DNA from: Bryum argenteum
Taxonomy: Eukaryota; Streptophyta; Bryopsida; Bryales; Bryaceae
Length of the DNA: 64,000 bases
Direction of reading: 5' to 3'
Assembly (NCBI GenBank): GCA_037043015.1
Contig: CM073323.1
Location: 5,146,001-5,210,000 of the forward strand
Shown here: positions 11,740 to 22,300 of the stretch, one piece after another
How the letters are laid out: every line of letters starts with the position of its first letter
Numbering within the stretch: the first letter of the stretch is position 1
Notes under the pieces: generated by a model
What the model saw: only the letters and a program-made list of their open reading frames with translations
What the model was told of the DNA's origin: nothing
The model's database searches: none
Position numbers and translations under genes: made by a program

Positions 11740-12600
11740 GCTTTCAAGATACAAGAGCTTGTTTCTTCAAATTCTGTTTTGGATGGAATCACTTGGGTTG
11801 GGTTTCAAATTAAGTCTTGTTTGTGTGCTAAAAATTGCAAACTCATAAAATAAAGTATAAATTAATGGCATGCATTTTAGTGTAGGCAACTCTTGTTTTT
11901 GGTCAATCTTCATACACAACCCGGCATGTTTTACCATTGTAAGCAAATTATGTGGAATTCAATATGGTGTTCATGAAATTGTTTGGCATAACTAATATCT
12001 CAAGATGATATTCGACAACTTCGTATAGTTTTACGAGTGTAAGTAGAGATGTGAGGAAGTTATGGTATTCATTTTTGTGCAACGGGCCTAGTTTTTGAAA
12101 TATTTCCATTGTGAAATCTGAAAAAAAAAAAAATAAATAAATAAAATTCATCATTGCAAGACTATTATTTGGGCCAAAATAAATCTTGTAAGTGTATTTG
12201 TATTTTGTAGCATTTTCATTCAAAAGTAAAAATGTTGAGAATTTGTGATATTTTTTTATTATTCATACGTTATGACCTTGTAATCATTGCGATGTCATTT
12301 TTGGTCCACGTCACCTACAATAAGTATACTATAAGAAGGAAATGAATAATCACATTTGTTTCCAAAGATGGAACCTATTCTAAAAATATGTTCGTGAACT
12401 TTGCTAGGAACAAGACAAACCACCTAGGGGTAAATAAGCATAGAGTGAAGTAAAAGATCATAAGTTCACCTATTTTGATTTACTCAACCACCATTCATGA
12501 TTGTCGCTTCATTGAGAATAGAAACAACAATACTTTGTGAACATCTTTATATATACACCATCATGGTTCACACCCTACATTTCTTGAACATAAATACAAA
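11740..12600. repeat. Copy of a long dispersed AT-rich repeat
   Basis: Shares long stretches with 62280-63430 (for example AAATTAATGGCATGCATTTTAG near 11855 and GTTTTACCATTGTAAG near 11928). No open reading frame is shared between copies. Unclassified; one copy of the family at 62.1 kb begins with TTAACCC, hinting at piggyBac-type ends. Confidence 0.6.
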
Positions 12601-12635
12601 AGAACACCATTTCTATATAATATGTTAACCACTAA

Positions 12636-13014
12636 AGATAGATAGATAGAAACTCCGGTCCTTTCTAAGGGGCCGGCGTGAATGAAGTGTCCGTTCGTAA
12701 TGCTAATATCCCGATGGCCACCAAACAAGGGGAAATTAGAACAATACTACTTCCTCCTCTCAAGGGTGGACACTATACTGAGGGTGGACACTATAACTAC
12801 GCTAGTTTCTGGCGTAGTTACTAGTGCCTTGAAATTACTTGATATTGTATCCCCCAAAGGACTTTGAGGTACCCATACACCAAGGTCCAAGGACCTCCCA
12901 CAATAGTTGGGTGGACTATAGTGGTCAGCACCACGCCGGCATGGGGAATAGAATCTACGACCTCCTCATTAGAGGCCTAAGCCCCAACCACCAAGCCAAA
13001 GCTTGTGGTGCCTA
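12636..13014 (-). mobile_element. tRNA-derived SINE with 11-bp target duplication
   Basis: On the minus strand the head (from 13014) resembles a tRNA with an A-box-like GGCTTGGTGGTTGGGGC and a B-box-like AGGTCGTAGATTCTATTCC. The tail ends in (TATC)n at about 12637-12652. The flanks carry the identical 11-mer TTAACCACTAA at 12625-12635 and 13015-13025. A second copy lies at 35011-35851. The right duplication overlaps the stop codon of the kinase gene. Confidence 0.9.
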
Positions 13015-13021
13015 TTAACCA

Positions 13022-14794
13022 CTAACATCTATGTACCTTCACATTTGGTATGGCGCATTTTGGATGAATGTTGAAAGCACACTTTTCACAATGATATATA
13101 AACTCCATGGATTTAATTTGGAGTTTGCAACACTCACAAGTGACACTTGAAACTTTCGAACTCGATGATATAGATTTTGAAGAAAGTACTAACTCGTGCT
13201 CCTTGTGTAAGGGATGTGAAATCCTTCCAACATATTTCGCACATTGTAGGTGCAAATGAAACTCGCACTCGTCAACTGGGCAGTGATACCAAGATTCCTT
13301 GCCAATTTCCAATTGGCAACCTTCACATACCAATCTCGGACTCCTCCTCCACGAACAACCAATTCTTAGTATATGTGGGTGTAAGGAAGATCTAAAGAAT
13401 TTTTCTATCATTGCACATCTTGAATGAAGATAGAGGTCTGTACATGTGGTACACTTCATCTTAGGTAATTCATTGCATGTTTCAAAACATAGTAAGCACT
13501 TGAAGTTTCCACTTTCAAGTTTCTTGGTCGTGTGTAAAAGGTTGTCACATCCAAGTTGTAACTCTTCTACGTCTGTGATCTTTGTCCTCATTTGAACTTC
13601 ATTCCAATCTTTGATCCATGGTAATCTCGAATTCAATGCGATAACAGTCAAGATCTCTTGAATCGAAGGTCTATCACTAGCGTTAGAGTCCCAACATCTA
13701 TATAGAAGTTGTCGTATCCAATCATCTACATATGTTGGCACTATAGGTCGTCGACCTTGAATAACCGATTCCATTGTCACCATTTCATCTTCAAATGGAG
13801 ACTTCCCGGTCAAGAGCTCATACCATGTCATTGCATAACTATAAACATCTGCTGCTTTTGAAAATAGCTCTGGCTTCTGGCTTACAGTATTTTCTTTGCA
13901 AGCATGCAATATTTCAGGAGCCCTCCAATATCTTGTTCCTACTACACCGATTGAACACTCGTAATCCGCTACTTGACACCATCCATCCTTGTTGATTAAT
14001 ACATTGGCAGCCTTAAGGTCTCTATGCACAACATCATGGTCATGCAACCACAACACCCCAAGTCCAATCTCGTACATAATTTCTTCACTTTCCTCCTTTG
14101 AAAATGGTCCCCACCCATATTCTTGTCCATGCATCCTTCGTACAATTAACCTCTGGAGATCATCCTCCTTCATTCCCATCAAAAAAGCAAATCTCCCATT
14201 CTCCAATATTGTCCCACAAATGGGTTTGTTATGATGCGATGTACTTGGCGACAATGGCAATTGATTGCACGCTCGTTTATTTTCATCACTTTCCCATTTC
14301 AAAAATCCATGGGGCCATTGTCTTTGTAAATCACGTAACAAAATACCTTTCTTAAAAACCTTCAGCACATACGTCACATTGTTCTCCAAATCATATTGCC
14401 TTTTGCATGGATCATTCCAGGTAACATAGGCCTTTAAAAGCTCAGCTTGCCCCCCCTCTGCAAACTTCTCACCCACCACCAATGTACCATGTGAATTCTC
14501 ATCAAATGTCCAAAATATATGGCCCCATTCCGGATGCGACTGCAGAGTCTTGAACACTTCTCTATTATCTGCTGCCACTTCCTCCCCGCTTAACCTGAGA
14601 TCACTATCCCAAAGCTCACTCCAGTGCGACTTCGATGTCTCAATCCTCTCTTGCACCATGCTGCTTGACAGACTCTCCACCATGCTCGCATCTTCTGCAC
14701 TCTCATATTGCAAGCTCGAAGAAGCAGTTGCAGCAGACACGGTCGCAGCCACCGACTGAGCTGAGAGAAATTCGCACTCACTTGAGGTCTCCAT
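13022..14794 (-). CDS. Protein kinase with C-terminal DC1 zinc fingers
   Basis: Intact single-exon frame of 590 residues. The N-terminus (1-95) is Ser/Glu-rich and probably disordered. Kinase domain about 105-395: glycine loop FAEGGQAE (111-118), candidate ATP lysine K145 in YVLKVF, catalytic loop HRDLKAANVL (257-266), a DYE triplet (277-279) in place of DFG, RAPEI (291-295) and a helix-F-like DVYSYAMTWYELLTGKSPF. The lysine, HRD Asp and metal-binding Asp are kept, so activity is plausible, although the DFG glycine is lost. The C-terminus has Cys/His modules about 433-460, 488-518 and 530-580 of the plant DC1 type (for example CEFHLHLQCA, CAFNIHPKCA), usually lipid- or zinc-binding signalling modules. 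The last codons abut a SINE target duplication. Likely cytosolic: I see no signal peptide or membrane segment. Substrates cannot be told. Confidence 0.9.
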   Translation of the reverse strand: METSSECEFLSAQSVAATVSAATASSSLQYESAEDASMVESLSSSMVQERIETSKSHWSELWDSDLRLSGEEVAADNREVFKTLQSHPEWGHIFWTFDENSHGTLVVGEKFAEGGQAELLKAYVTWNDPCKRQYDLENNVTYVLKVFKKGILLRDLQRQWPHGFLKWESDENKRACNQLPLSPSTSHHNKPICGTILENGRFAFLMGMKEDDLQRLIVRRMHGQEYGWGPFSKEESEEIMYEIGLGVLWLHDHDVVHRDLKAANVLINKDGWCQVADYECSIGVVGTRYWRAPEILHACKENTVSQKPELFSKAADVYSYAMTWYELLTGKSPFEDEMVTMESVIQGRRPIVPTYVDDWIRQLLYRCWDSNASDRPSIQEILTVIALNSRLPWIKDWNEVQMRTKITDVEELQLGCDNLLHTTKKLESGNFKCLLCFETCNELPKMKCTTCTDLYLHSRCAMIEKFFRSSLHPHILRIGCSWRRSPRLVCEGCQLEIGKESWYHCPVDECEFHLHLQCAKYVGRISHPLHKEHELVLSSKSISSSSKVSSVTCECCKLQIKSMEFIYHCEKCAFNIHPKCAIPNVKVHRC

Positions 14795-14826
14795 GATACT
14801 CGATGCGTACTCACTAGGCTTATCAA

Positions 14827-15900
14827 TAGTGGCCCTTTAATCCCTGACGTAAACCCAGGAAAACATAAGATCCAACGTCTCAGAATGCGAACAAGCTTAC
14901 AGAAATGAATAAATCCTGATCCTCAAACGTGAAACATGTTCCGATCTTGAAAGACAATCTGCGACCAAGCACTTGTTGCAGATTCAATCAATCTCACCTG
15001 GAAAAGTTGTGCTCAGTTATAAGGATAAGAATATCCTCTGTGCAGACGAATCGCACATGAAGACCGGTTAAGAGATGGACTCCCACGAAAAACCTCATGC
15101 TGGGATTGATGACCACATGCCAAAGCGCCAACGTCAGCAATCCATCTTCACGGAGCCAGGCTTCTCTATGCTGATGATTGTTCCTCGCTCTGTCCGAGTG
15201 CTGAATAAGCGAGTGCGAAATATTGCTTGAGACCTTCAACTTCTACTGCACGAATGGGAGTACCAAACGCAAGGGATTCCTGAACCACGCCAGCACTGAT
15301 CCATATTAGCCCACAAGTTCCGACACAAAAAGACGACTCACACGCCAAAAGCTTGCGACACCTCGAATCAGTCATACCTGGAAAGCCGTGCTCGAATAAT
15401 AGGCTAGGATGAACGTCCGCCCAGATGAGTTGTACGTGATGAATAATAAGAGATAACGAGGCTCATAGAATACCGCAATCATTAGGGCCGCAAGTCGAAG
15501 CTCGTATAACACCGCAAAACACAAGCAAAACCGCAAGCGCCTACTTCTGTAACCGGCTTTACAAAGCAAGGCTGCAAAACTCATCAGCCGATGATACTAG
15601 CTTGCTCTACCCGAGAGCTGGACCTTCAACCTCCACTGCAGAAAACAGGAGCTTCTGCACCGCGCAGGCAGTAAACATTTGGTAAGAAGTTAGCAAGGAT
15701 CGAGTCAGTAGGAGGAGGCGGAAGGTGGATTCTTTACCTTAGGAAGAAGTCAGCAGATGTGCTGGAGATGCTCCCAGGCCCGCTCCATTGTAGTGACCAA
15801 GAACACAGAACGCGAGAAGGTAATCGCAAGACCTTGTCAATATCCGAATATCCTGGGTGAATATTGGCAGCACTTTCGTTACTTTGATATATACTAATGT
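14827..15900 (-). other. Region upstream of the kinase gene with duplicated donor-like units
   Basis: Two diverged copies of one segment (about 14990-15240 and 15370-15625) lie head to tail. Each begins on the minus strand just after a TTTCCAG/GT donor-like site (near 14997 and 15379) and each holds a GAAGGTCC/GAAGGTCT-type word at its far end. They could be alternative 5' non-coding exons of the kinase gene or simple duplication debris. I see no coding potential. Confidence 0.35.
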
Positions 15901-16286
15901 CATGGTTCTTCCTGAGTCCTGACGCGTTCTTGGCAGAATTATTTAATACTAGCTATGCCATTGGTTACTAAGGTACTTGCTTGTTTCAGAATGAAAAAAA
16001 TAAGAATGGTTCTCTTTGTCAACTTTGCGTAACGCCCTGATAATCTGATACCAATAGTTGACAACGCGGCATCACGGGTTGTGTGACGATGGACCTGTCT
16101 GTGTGTTTCGATGAACCGGTCTCTTATGTCAACATGTGTTTCGCCTAATAATTTTATTCACTCGTATCTAGAGTCAATTCATGCTGATTGTTCATGTATT
16201 GTGCTGTAGATTGACAATGTCAACATGAAATTTAGAAAAGCAACTTGAACAATCCTATTTTGAGGTAGCACTCGTGCAAAATGGGG

Positions 16287-16383
16287 TTGAAACACTATGT
16301 GATACAATATCTCCATAGTGTTTCAACCGGCCCTTGAGACCGGTTTAAATACTAAGTAGATATTGTTTCACATAGTGTTTCAA
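16287..16383. repeat. Hairpin-forming inverted repeat, 26-bp arms
   Basis: Arms 16287-16312 and 16358-16383 pair with a single mismatch around a 45-nt loop, and the words TTGAAACACTA/TAGTGTTTCAA recur several more times out to about 16440. A small MITE is the simplest reading; a small-RNA precursor is possible. Confidence 0.8.
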
Positions 16384-16929
16384 AGGTAGTGTTTCAACCC
16401 GGTTGAAACAGTACTATGTTGAAACACTATTCCCTTATAGTGTATATAAACCATATTCTTCCAGCATCCCTACGGAGTTCTCAGTTCTACAAGCTGCAGT
16501 TTTCGCTACAAGTTGTGGTTTCCGATGGTTTGATACGCCGACTGCTCACACAAGTGCGTGGTGGTGGCAGTGCACGGAGCGATGTTGTTGTTGGTCACCA
16601 CACACCCGAAGCAAACAGTCATTTGACCATCACAACTTCTCCATAATGACTCAAATAATCTAATCGTCCCAAAGCTTGAAATGATCTAGCATAACCCTTT
16701 CCGCTTTCATTCACCTTCACCAGCTGATACCTCATGTTACCTGATATTCCCAGAAATACTCCATAACTAGCTTGAGGCACTTGTGCTAACAGAAGGGAAA
16801 TCTATCATTACGCAAAACAGCCACGAAGTACAGAAGACATACACACAAAACACAGCAGCAGGACATTGAACATAAAGCAATTGAAAACATATCGTCCAAT
16901 GAAAGCTCTGACTCGAGACTGCTTTAGGA

Positions 16930-17451
16930 GCAATCCGTGACAAAGTCACAAAGCCCTTGTCATCGTCGGCCTGCATTAATTACCCTGAGACTCGTCATCT
17001 GAGCCGAGCTCATCAAACCCTGTTCCATCGAACCGGAGGTTCACAGATTGTCCAGGGCAAAGGACGTGCTTCATTTCAATAGTATTCTATTAACATCCGA
17101 AGTACTAGAGTAGAAGCAGAATCAAGAGCAATTTGAGTGCAAAACGGTAAGGATAAGCTACACACCAATTCCACAGCCTATCGAATTATTGACGGCCAGT
17201 CACTGATCGACCTAATCCACCCCTGAAGGACGGCTTCAATCATGTACTTCCGATCAAACATCTATGCTAGTACCACCACCAGAATCAATTCGGGAAACTT
17301 GAAAAATAAAATTGCAAAATTCAGGTTATCGAGAATAATCCTTACAGGTTCCAGGAACAATAACGCGACTTCCAACTAAGCCCTTGTCATCACCATCATC
17401 ATCGCCATCGTCTTCACCAAAATAGTCGTCGTCATCACCGTCATCAGAAAC
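16930..17451 (-). pseudogene. Possible exon remnants of an acidic protein gene
   Basis: On the minus strand, 17451-17348 encodes an Asp-rich run (DDGDDDDYFGEDDGDDDGDD) and then GLVGSRVIVPGT before a GTAAGG donor. Around 17045-16990 another open stretch reads FDGTGFDELGSDDESQ before a GT site, and ATGCAG/GCC near 16974 resembles an acceptor leading to ADDDKGFVTLSRIAPK. The phases have not been reconciled into one model. Low confidence that this is a real gene. Confidence 0.25.
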
Positions 17452-17497
17452 TAGCAGGAGTTGCCACTCAATCTGCTAGCGTGAGGCTTTGGCTAGA

Positions 17498-17827
17498 CTA
17501 GAACGTGCTGGTAATGAAGCTGGCTTCCACCAAGGGAAGGTGCTGTTGCCATTGTTGATGAGGAGGTAACGTCGACGGTCTTTGAGAGGAATGAGCCCGA
17601 AGGCACCGTTGCATGAGCTCGCGTGACAACTTCACGTTGCTCAACTGATCCACGGGAATGGTGACCGACTTGCCCGAGGCGAGCTCCTTGTCGAAGACAT
17701 AGATCTTGCCCACAGTGGCCAGGTTGGTGATGGTGGACACAGCAGCCACTTGCAAACACAACGATGACACCAATAGGCCTAGAATCAGCACACGAACTGA
17801 AGCTCCAGCTCCGGCAGTGGTCGCCAT
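17498..17827 (-). CDS. Small secreted protein, paralogue 1, middle read out of frame
   Basis: 109 codons. Residues 1-29 form a typical signal peptide (VRVLILGLLVSSLCLQVAA). Residues 30-70 (STITNLATVGKIYVFDKEL...) match the intact paralogue at 33312-33644 closely. After SREL the reading frame departs: relative to the paralogues there is a 4-nt insertion near 17617 and a compensating deletion near 17540, so about 28 residues are read in another frame. The frame then returns for the conserved end LVEASFITSTF. The shifted segment, read in the ancestral frame, would resemble the paralogues. Either a recently broken gene or a protein with a new central segment. The family is unknown to me: secreted, about 110 residues, no Cys pattern. 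Confidence 0.65.
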   Translation of the reverse strand: MATTAGAGASVRVLILGLLVSSLCLQVAAVSTITNLATVGKIYVFDKELASGKSVTIPVDQLSNVKLSRELMQRCLRAHSSQRPSTLPPHQQWQQHLPLVEASFITSTF

Positions 17828-17899
17828 TGAATGGAGGATACTTTCGAAATGGGCACCTAGAAAAAGTTCGATCGAACCTGGAACTGACTAGAAAGAGAT

Positions 17900-18880
17900 A
17901 ATGATAACGAAGAAGTTAAAGAGATCGAATAAGAAGATATGACTGAGGAATGCCTTGCATCACCTGCCATTTACACTCTGCAAAAGTAATTGCTTGCTAG
18001 CTCTCTTACAGATGATTGAATGAGTGCGGATGCCTCTGGTGTCACCGAAGGTCGTCACATTGTATGACGCCCTGTTTGACTCGGGCAGCGAGAGTAAACC
18101 TTCACTCGTGATGGAAGTGGCCAGTCAACGAAGCTCACCGCTTCACTCACCCGTTCACTGTGAACTCCTGAGGGATCTCCATCAAGACCTAGTTTGGAGC
18201 CGGGACCAATACACTTGTGCAAGTTCACCGTATGGATGGGCTATCAATCGAGAAACCCCAGAAGGTGCACTAGCACTAGGAAGCCGACAAAGGAACTGAA
18301 GCGCGTGCGATTCACTGCAGAAACGTCCCACCGTGATGATATTCATTATCATTCATGTCAATCTTCTTGAAGTGGCAATTTATTACAAAAATATGCTATA
18401 TTGAAGAATTTGTATTTGAAATAGAAAATGAAGATGATAGATTCAAGAATAGAAAGAAATTTGATGAAAGTCAGTTTGTATTTGAAGTAGGAAGTTGAGA
18501 TAATAAGAATCTGAAGACTAGAAAGTGATTTGTTTATTTAGTTTGTTTGAGTGCACAAGGAACATAAGAGCCTTTTCCTCTTGGAAATAAGTAAAAATAT
18601 TACCTCTCTTTTTCCCACTTCATCTAATTGACGACCTGGCAAAAATTGGACCATTCCCACTTTGAGGAATAGAAAACAGAATAAGAAAATGCAATTTTCC
18701 ATGTGGCAAAGTCATTTTCCATGTTTCAGGAGGAAAGGCCTTCTGGATTTCCATTTGCGGGAAGTGGGAAAGCCTTTTATCTCCCCTGTGGTGAGTAAGT
18801 CAACGAGTTGTTTGTGATAGGTTCTTGTAGCATTCCGCGCTCTACAAGTACCAACTCTTGAGATGAGTAAGTGGTAAATC
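17900..18880. other. Upstream/intergenic stretch, nothing recognised
   Basis: Includes a 91-codon open frame at 18024-18299 (+) with no domain, repeat partner or splice context. I see no promoter motif that I would defend. Confidence 0.4.
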
Positions 18881-18882
18881 AA

Positions 18883-19140
18883 CACTACTGTAAAGGAGGG
18901 TGGTTTAAAATTTTGTTTTCAATGTTCTTATAGAAATGTTGCTCAAGTGAAGCAACATCTTTGTACTTGCTATTACAACGTTCTAATCTCAAATCTATGA
19001 AGTTTATTGAGAATATTGCTAATTAAAATATCATTGTTGCTTACTTACTGAAACCATTGCTAGAGCAAGTTTAAGAACGTTGCTCCATTTGAGGAGCATT
19101 TGACAAAAAACGTTGGAACCCCCTTCCTAAATTACACTCT
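18883..19140. mobile_element. CACTA-like MITE, TSD CAA
   Basis: Begins CACTACTGTAAAGGAGGG and ends in a diverged complementary end, flanked by CAA on both sides (18880-18882 and 19141-19143). The interior has the GTTGCT/AGCAAC words shared with the copies at 40.2, 51.4, 59.1 and 63.5 kb. Confidence 0.7.
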
Positions 19141-19186
19141 CAAGATCCCATGGTTACTACAATTACAAGATTGAACATAAAAGGTT

Positions 19187-19224
19187 AACCTCAATTCCGT
19201 TAAAATGGCACTATTCCATGTGCC
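19187..19224. mobile_element. Left piece of a MITE split by the 12.9-kb transposon
   Basis: Starts AACCTCAATTCCGTTAAAAT and ends CCATGTGCC. The rest of the same MITE resumes at 32109 (TGCC duplicated) and runs to 32505. The uninterrupted order is seen in the reverse complement of 11389-11710. Confidence 0.9.
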
Positions 19225-19250
19225 GGGTGGAAGCATGCTAGGGTGGATCA
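19225..19250 (+). repeat. Left terminal inverted repeat (26 bp)
   Basis: Identical, inverted, to 32083-32108. The sequence diverges right after the 26th base. Subterminal GTAC words follow (AAGTACTTGTACG at about 19260). Confidence 0.93.
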
Positions 19251-20285
19251 GTTTTGGACAAGTACTTGTACGTCATTTGTACGCAAAGTCAACGGAGTTT
19301 GCCGGCCTTGGATCCAGAAGTACTTGAGGTACTCCAGACTAAAATTAGGTGAACTACAAGCCGCTGACTTCGCGCTTTAAACCCTGTCGATGTGATTGGC
19401 CGCCTTTTTTTGATTTTGGCTGATACGCGCATGATTTGAAATCTATTTCCGATGTGGCGACCGGCGATCACTTGTCTCGGGGGGAGGGGGAACCGGTGGC
19501 AGCCGGTAAGTGCCGTGGGAGCTATTGGCGGGAACCAGTGATGGCCGGTGCGGAGGGGTCGTCTCGCACCTCTCGCTGTGGAGAGTTACCAGCGCGCCAT
19601 TGTTTTTGAAATTTTGCGAGGGATTTTGAGGGTTGTGAGATGTTTTGCGAGTTTTGTGCGAGGGTTTGCGTGGATTTGTGAGGGTGAGGGTTTTTGTATT
19701 GCAGGGCTTGCGAGGGTTTAGGAGGGTTTGCGAGAAGTGTTTGTGCTCCTTTGCTACTGAGGAGTCTTAGTGTTGCTCTGTCTCGAGGGTCGTAGTGTTC
19801 GTTTGCCTCGTGGGTAGTTTTGATGAGGGTGTACAAAGCTGGTGAGTGAAGTGAGTGTCTAAGGCTGGTGAGCGAGGGTGCGAGTTGAGGGTGTCATGCT
19901 GTGGAGAGTGTGCTTTTCAGAGTCTGGTTTTGAACTTTTGCGAGGTTTGTCCATGCGCAGGAGGGTCTTACTGTGTCTTAGTTTTTAGCAGGGTGTACGA
20001 GGCCGGTGAGCAAGGTGAGGGTTAAATGCTGGGGAGCGAGAGTGCGAGGTGAGGGTTTTAGTGAGCGAGGTGAAGGTGTACTGTTGGTGGGCGAGGTGAG
20101 AGTGTACTGCTGGTGGGCGAGATGAGGGTTTAGGGTCTGTGAGCAAGGCGAGCGTGTGAGCGAGGCTGCAAGGCAAGGGTTTGAGTGCTCCGACTTTCGG
20201 AGATTTTTCTTGAGTGTGTAGGGTGTTGGAAACTTGCGGGTTCCTGGGGTTTTTGGGATTTTCTGTGTTGCAGGTGTGATACGAG
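19251..20285 (+). other. 5' non-coding leader of the element's plus-strand gene
   Basis: From about 19605 to 20165 it is built of degenerate GCGAGGG/GTGAGGG words, G-rich on the plus strand. TTGTATTGCAG (about 19692) and TGTGTTGCAG just before the ATG at 20286 look like splice acceptors, so a 5'-UTR intron is likely. The long open frames on the opposite strand here are by-products of this bias. Confidence 0.5.
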
Positions 20286-22084
20286 ATGACGAGGATGAAG
20301 CACACACCTGTTTTGCCGAGAGGAAAGCCTGGGGGGTCTCCCGAGAAGACTGTCGCGAAGGCTGTCTTGAAGGCTGTCCCGAAGGCTGCCTCCAAGCCTG
20401 CCTCTAAGCCCTCCAAGGGTACCTCAAGCTCGAAAGGAGGGTTGAATGCAGCCTCGAAAGGAGGGTTGAATGCAGCCTCAAATGCTAGTGGGGAGCCCGA
20501 CAACGAGCAGGAGCGTGACGAAGTCCTCGAGGTTGATAGAAGCGATTGCGATGAAGACCTCGACCTGGTGGATGTCGAACATGCTATAGAGAAGTGCAGG
20601 CAACCACCTGCGAAGCTCTTAGTGGACGACTGGGTCAACAAGTTCGGGCTTGTGGGGGAAGGGTTGAACCCCAAACGATTTAGCAAGACATTCATGGATC
20701 CGAAGTTGATGGAGAAGTTCTTCGGCAAGCGAGCAGGCAGAGATGGGCGCTCTGGGTACAAGTACCAGGATTGCGCTAACAAGGAAGTAGTGGCGAGGAT
20801 TTTCGAGCTGCATCCCGTAATCTACCAGCACGATCGAGACCACATGCCCACGCATCTGAAGGTCAAGTTTGCGGAAGGGATAGTCTACGAGTTCGAGAAC
20901 AGCCGCGGGTCAGTAAATTGGGCTGGGTTTGCGCAGGTGGTGAACAACACGCAGCGGGTGAGGAGGGGTACAAAATTATGCAAGCTCGAGGAGTGCAAGG
21001 AGAATGGAGTTACGAAAGTGAGCAAGGAGGTGCTCAAAAAAAAAATTCCAGAAAGAGGCGGTTCTTCGATCTCAAAGAAGGTGAGACTGTTTGATTGGCA
21101 ATTCTGATTGTTTGAATGCATTGAATGCTTTTACATGCTTGAATGTGTTGAATGGTTGAATGCTGTGAATGGTTTTGTTAGAATTGGATTTGAATGCTTG
21201 AATTCTTGAGCGGTTTAGGGTTTTTGCTTGCATTTTCTGACATAATTGGTGTTGTTTGAGACCATGGCAGGATGTTTCTGAGGTCTGCGCCTCCAGAATT
21301 CCCACGAAGCAAGAAGAGGATTTGGGTGCATCCACGGCAGAGAGGATTAAACGCCTTACAGAATTGGCAAGAATCCTTGGACTTGAGATTGGGGCGAGAA
21401 AAGCTGCTCAGACCTCAACCACGCAACGCATCGCTGCTGGGAGGAGTGAAGTAAGGGCGATGGAGGTCAACGGGGCCCATCTCGAGGAGCAGCTTGCCGG
21501 TCTGAGAGCGGATGCGTGGGATGACAACGAGAATGTAAAATGGGAGATTATGGCACATGAGAGGATTTTGAAAAGAGTTCATATCCAATTTGAAGAAGCA
21601 AAAGCCGTTGTCCTCCAAGCAGAGGGAGAACTAGAAGAGATTGAGGGCCGGATAACAAACCAGCAACGGGAGTTGGCCGCCATCAACGAGGAGGCATCAC
21701 ATTTGAAGTTTGGAGGCCGGCCCTCTGGATTGCACCCATGGCCGATGTTCTACCGACAACAAGCTGCAGATGATGGCGTAGTGTCGATATCTGTGACGAC
21801 TTGTGTGTTTTGCAATTTTCCATTCCCAAATTGTGATATTGTTGTATCAAGCTACAGGCACGTCTATCACCCATGGTGTGCTTTTGTAGTCTTCTCGAAA
21901 GGTTTTCGGTGTGCTCTGAGAACATGCGAAGCACGAGCACATCCAAGCTGGCATCAAAGCTTTGGATGGGGGATTCCGTCTGAAGAGATGGTACAAGCGG
22001 CTGCCAAGTGTGACATGGATGGTGAATTGCAGCATCTTTTGCAGCTTCGAGAGGAGAATGTGAAGCAGCACCCATTGAATGCGG
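20286..22084 (+). CDS. Transposon-borne coiled-coil and zinc-binding protein (5' exons)
   Basis: Two exons, 20286-21080 and 21271-22084, joined by a GTGAGA donor and a GGCAG acceptor in the same phase, give 536 codons up to a GTATGT donor at 22085. Residues 1-65 are a basic, Lys/Ser/Ala-rich repeat (KAVLKAVPKAASKPASK). An acidic patch follows, then a globular segment (about 105-245, DDWVNKFGLVGEGLNPKRF, GSVNWAGFAQVVN). About 288-410 is a long coiled coil. From about 445 there is a Cys/His cluster, CVFCNFPFPNCD...HVYHPWCA...CALRTCEAR...HPSWH, consistent with a zinc finger of RING/PHD-like spacing that I cannot name. The open exon end in phase 1 fits an acceptor at 24157 in front of the SET-protein exons, so both may form one gene of about 1,247 residues. 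Otherwise the message ends a few codons into the intron. Confidence 0.7.
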
Positions 22085-22300
22085 GTATGTTTTTTTTTCA
22101 ATTGCTTTATTTTAATGTGTGTGCAGGGTAGACATGTGTTGGAGGGTGCATGTACCATTTTGAAGGTGAAACGTTGGTACTTGTATTTTTGGAGGTATGC
22201 TTGTGTCCAAATGTGCTAATGAGTACGTCTGAGGTGAATTGGATATTCATAGAAAGTTTTAAGGTAGCAAGATTAATTGTGAGGTAGAACCGAAGGTACG

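Noticed and set aside
12637..13012. Possible functional tRNA gene on the minus strand
   Set aside because: A- and B-box-like words are present, but the body lacks a tRNA cloverleaf, has a (TATC)n tail and 11-bp target duplications, so it is a SINE.
19985..20782. 265-codon minus-strand frame at the start of the transposon gene
   Set aside because: Antisense to the Lys/Ala/Ser-rich first exon and its GCGAGGG-rich leader; no splice or domain support.
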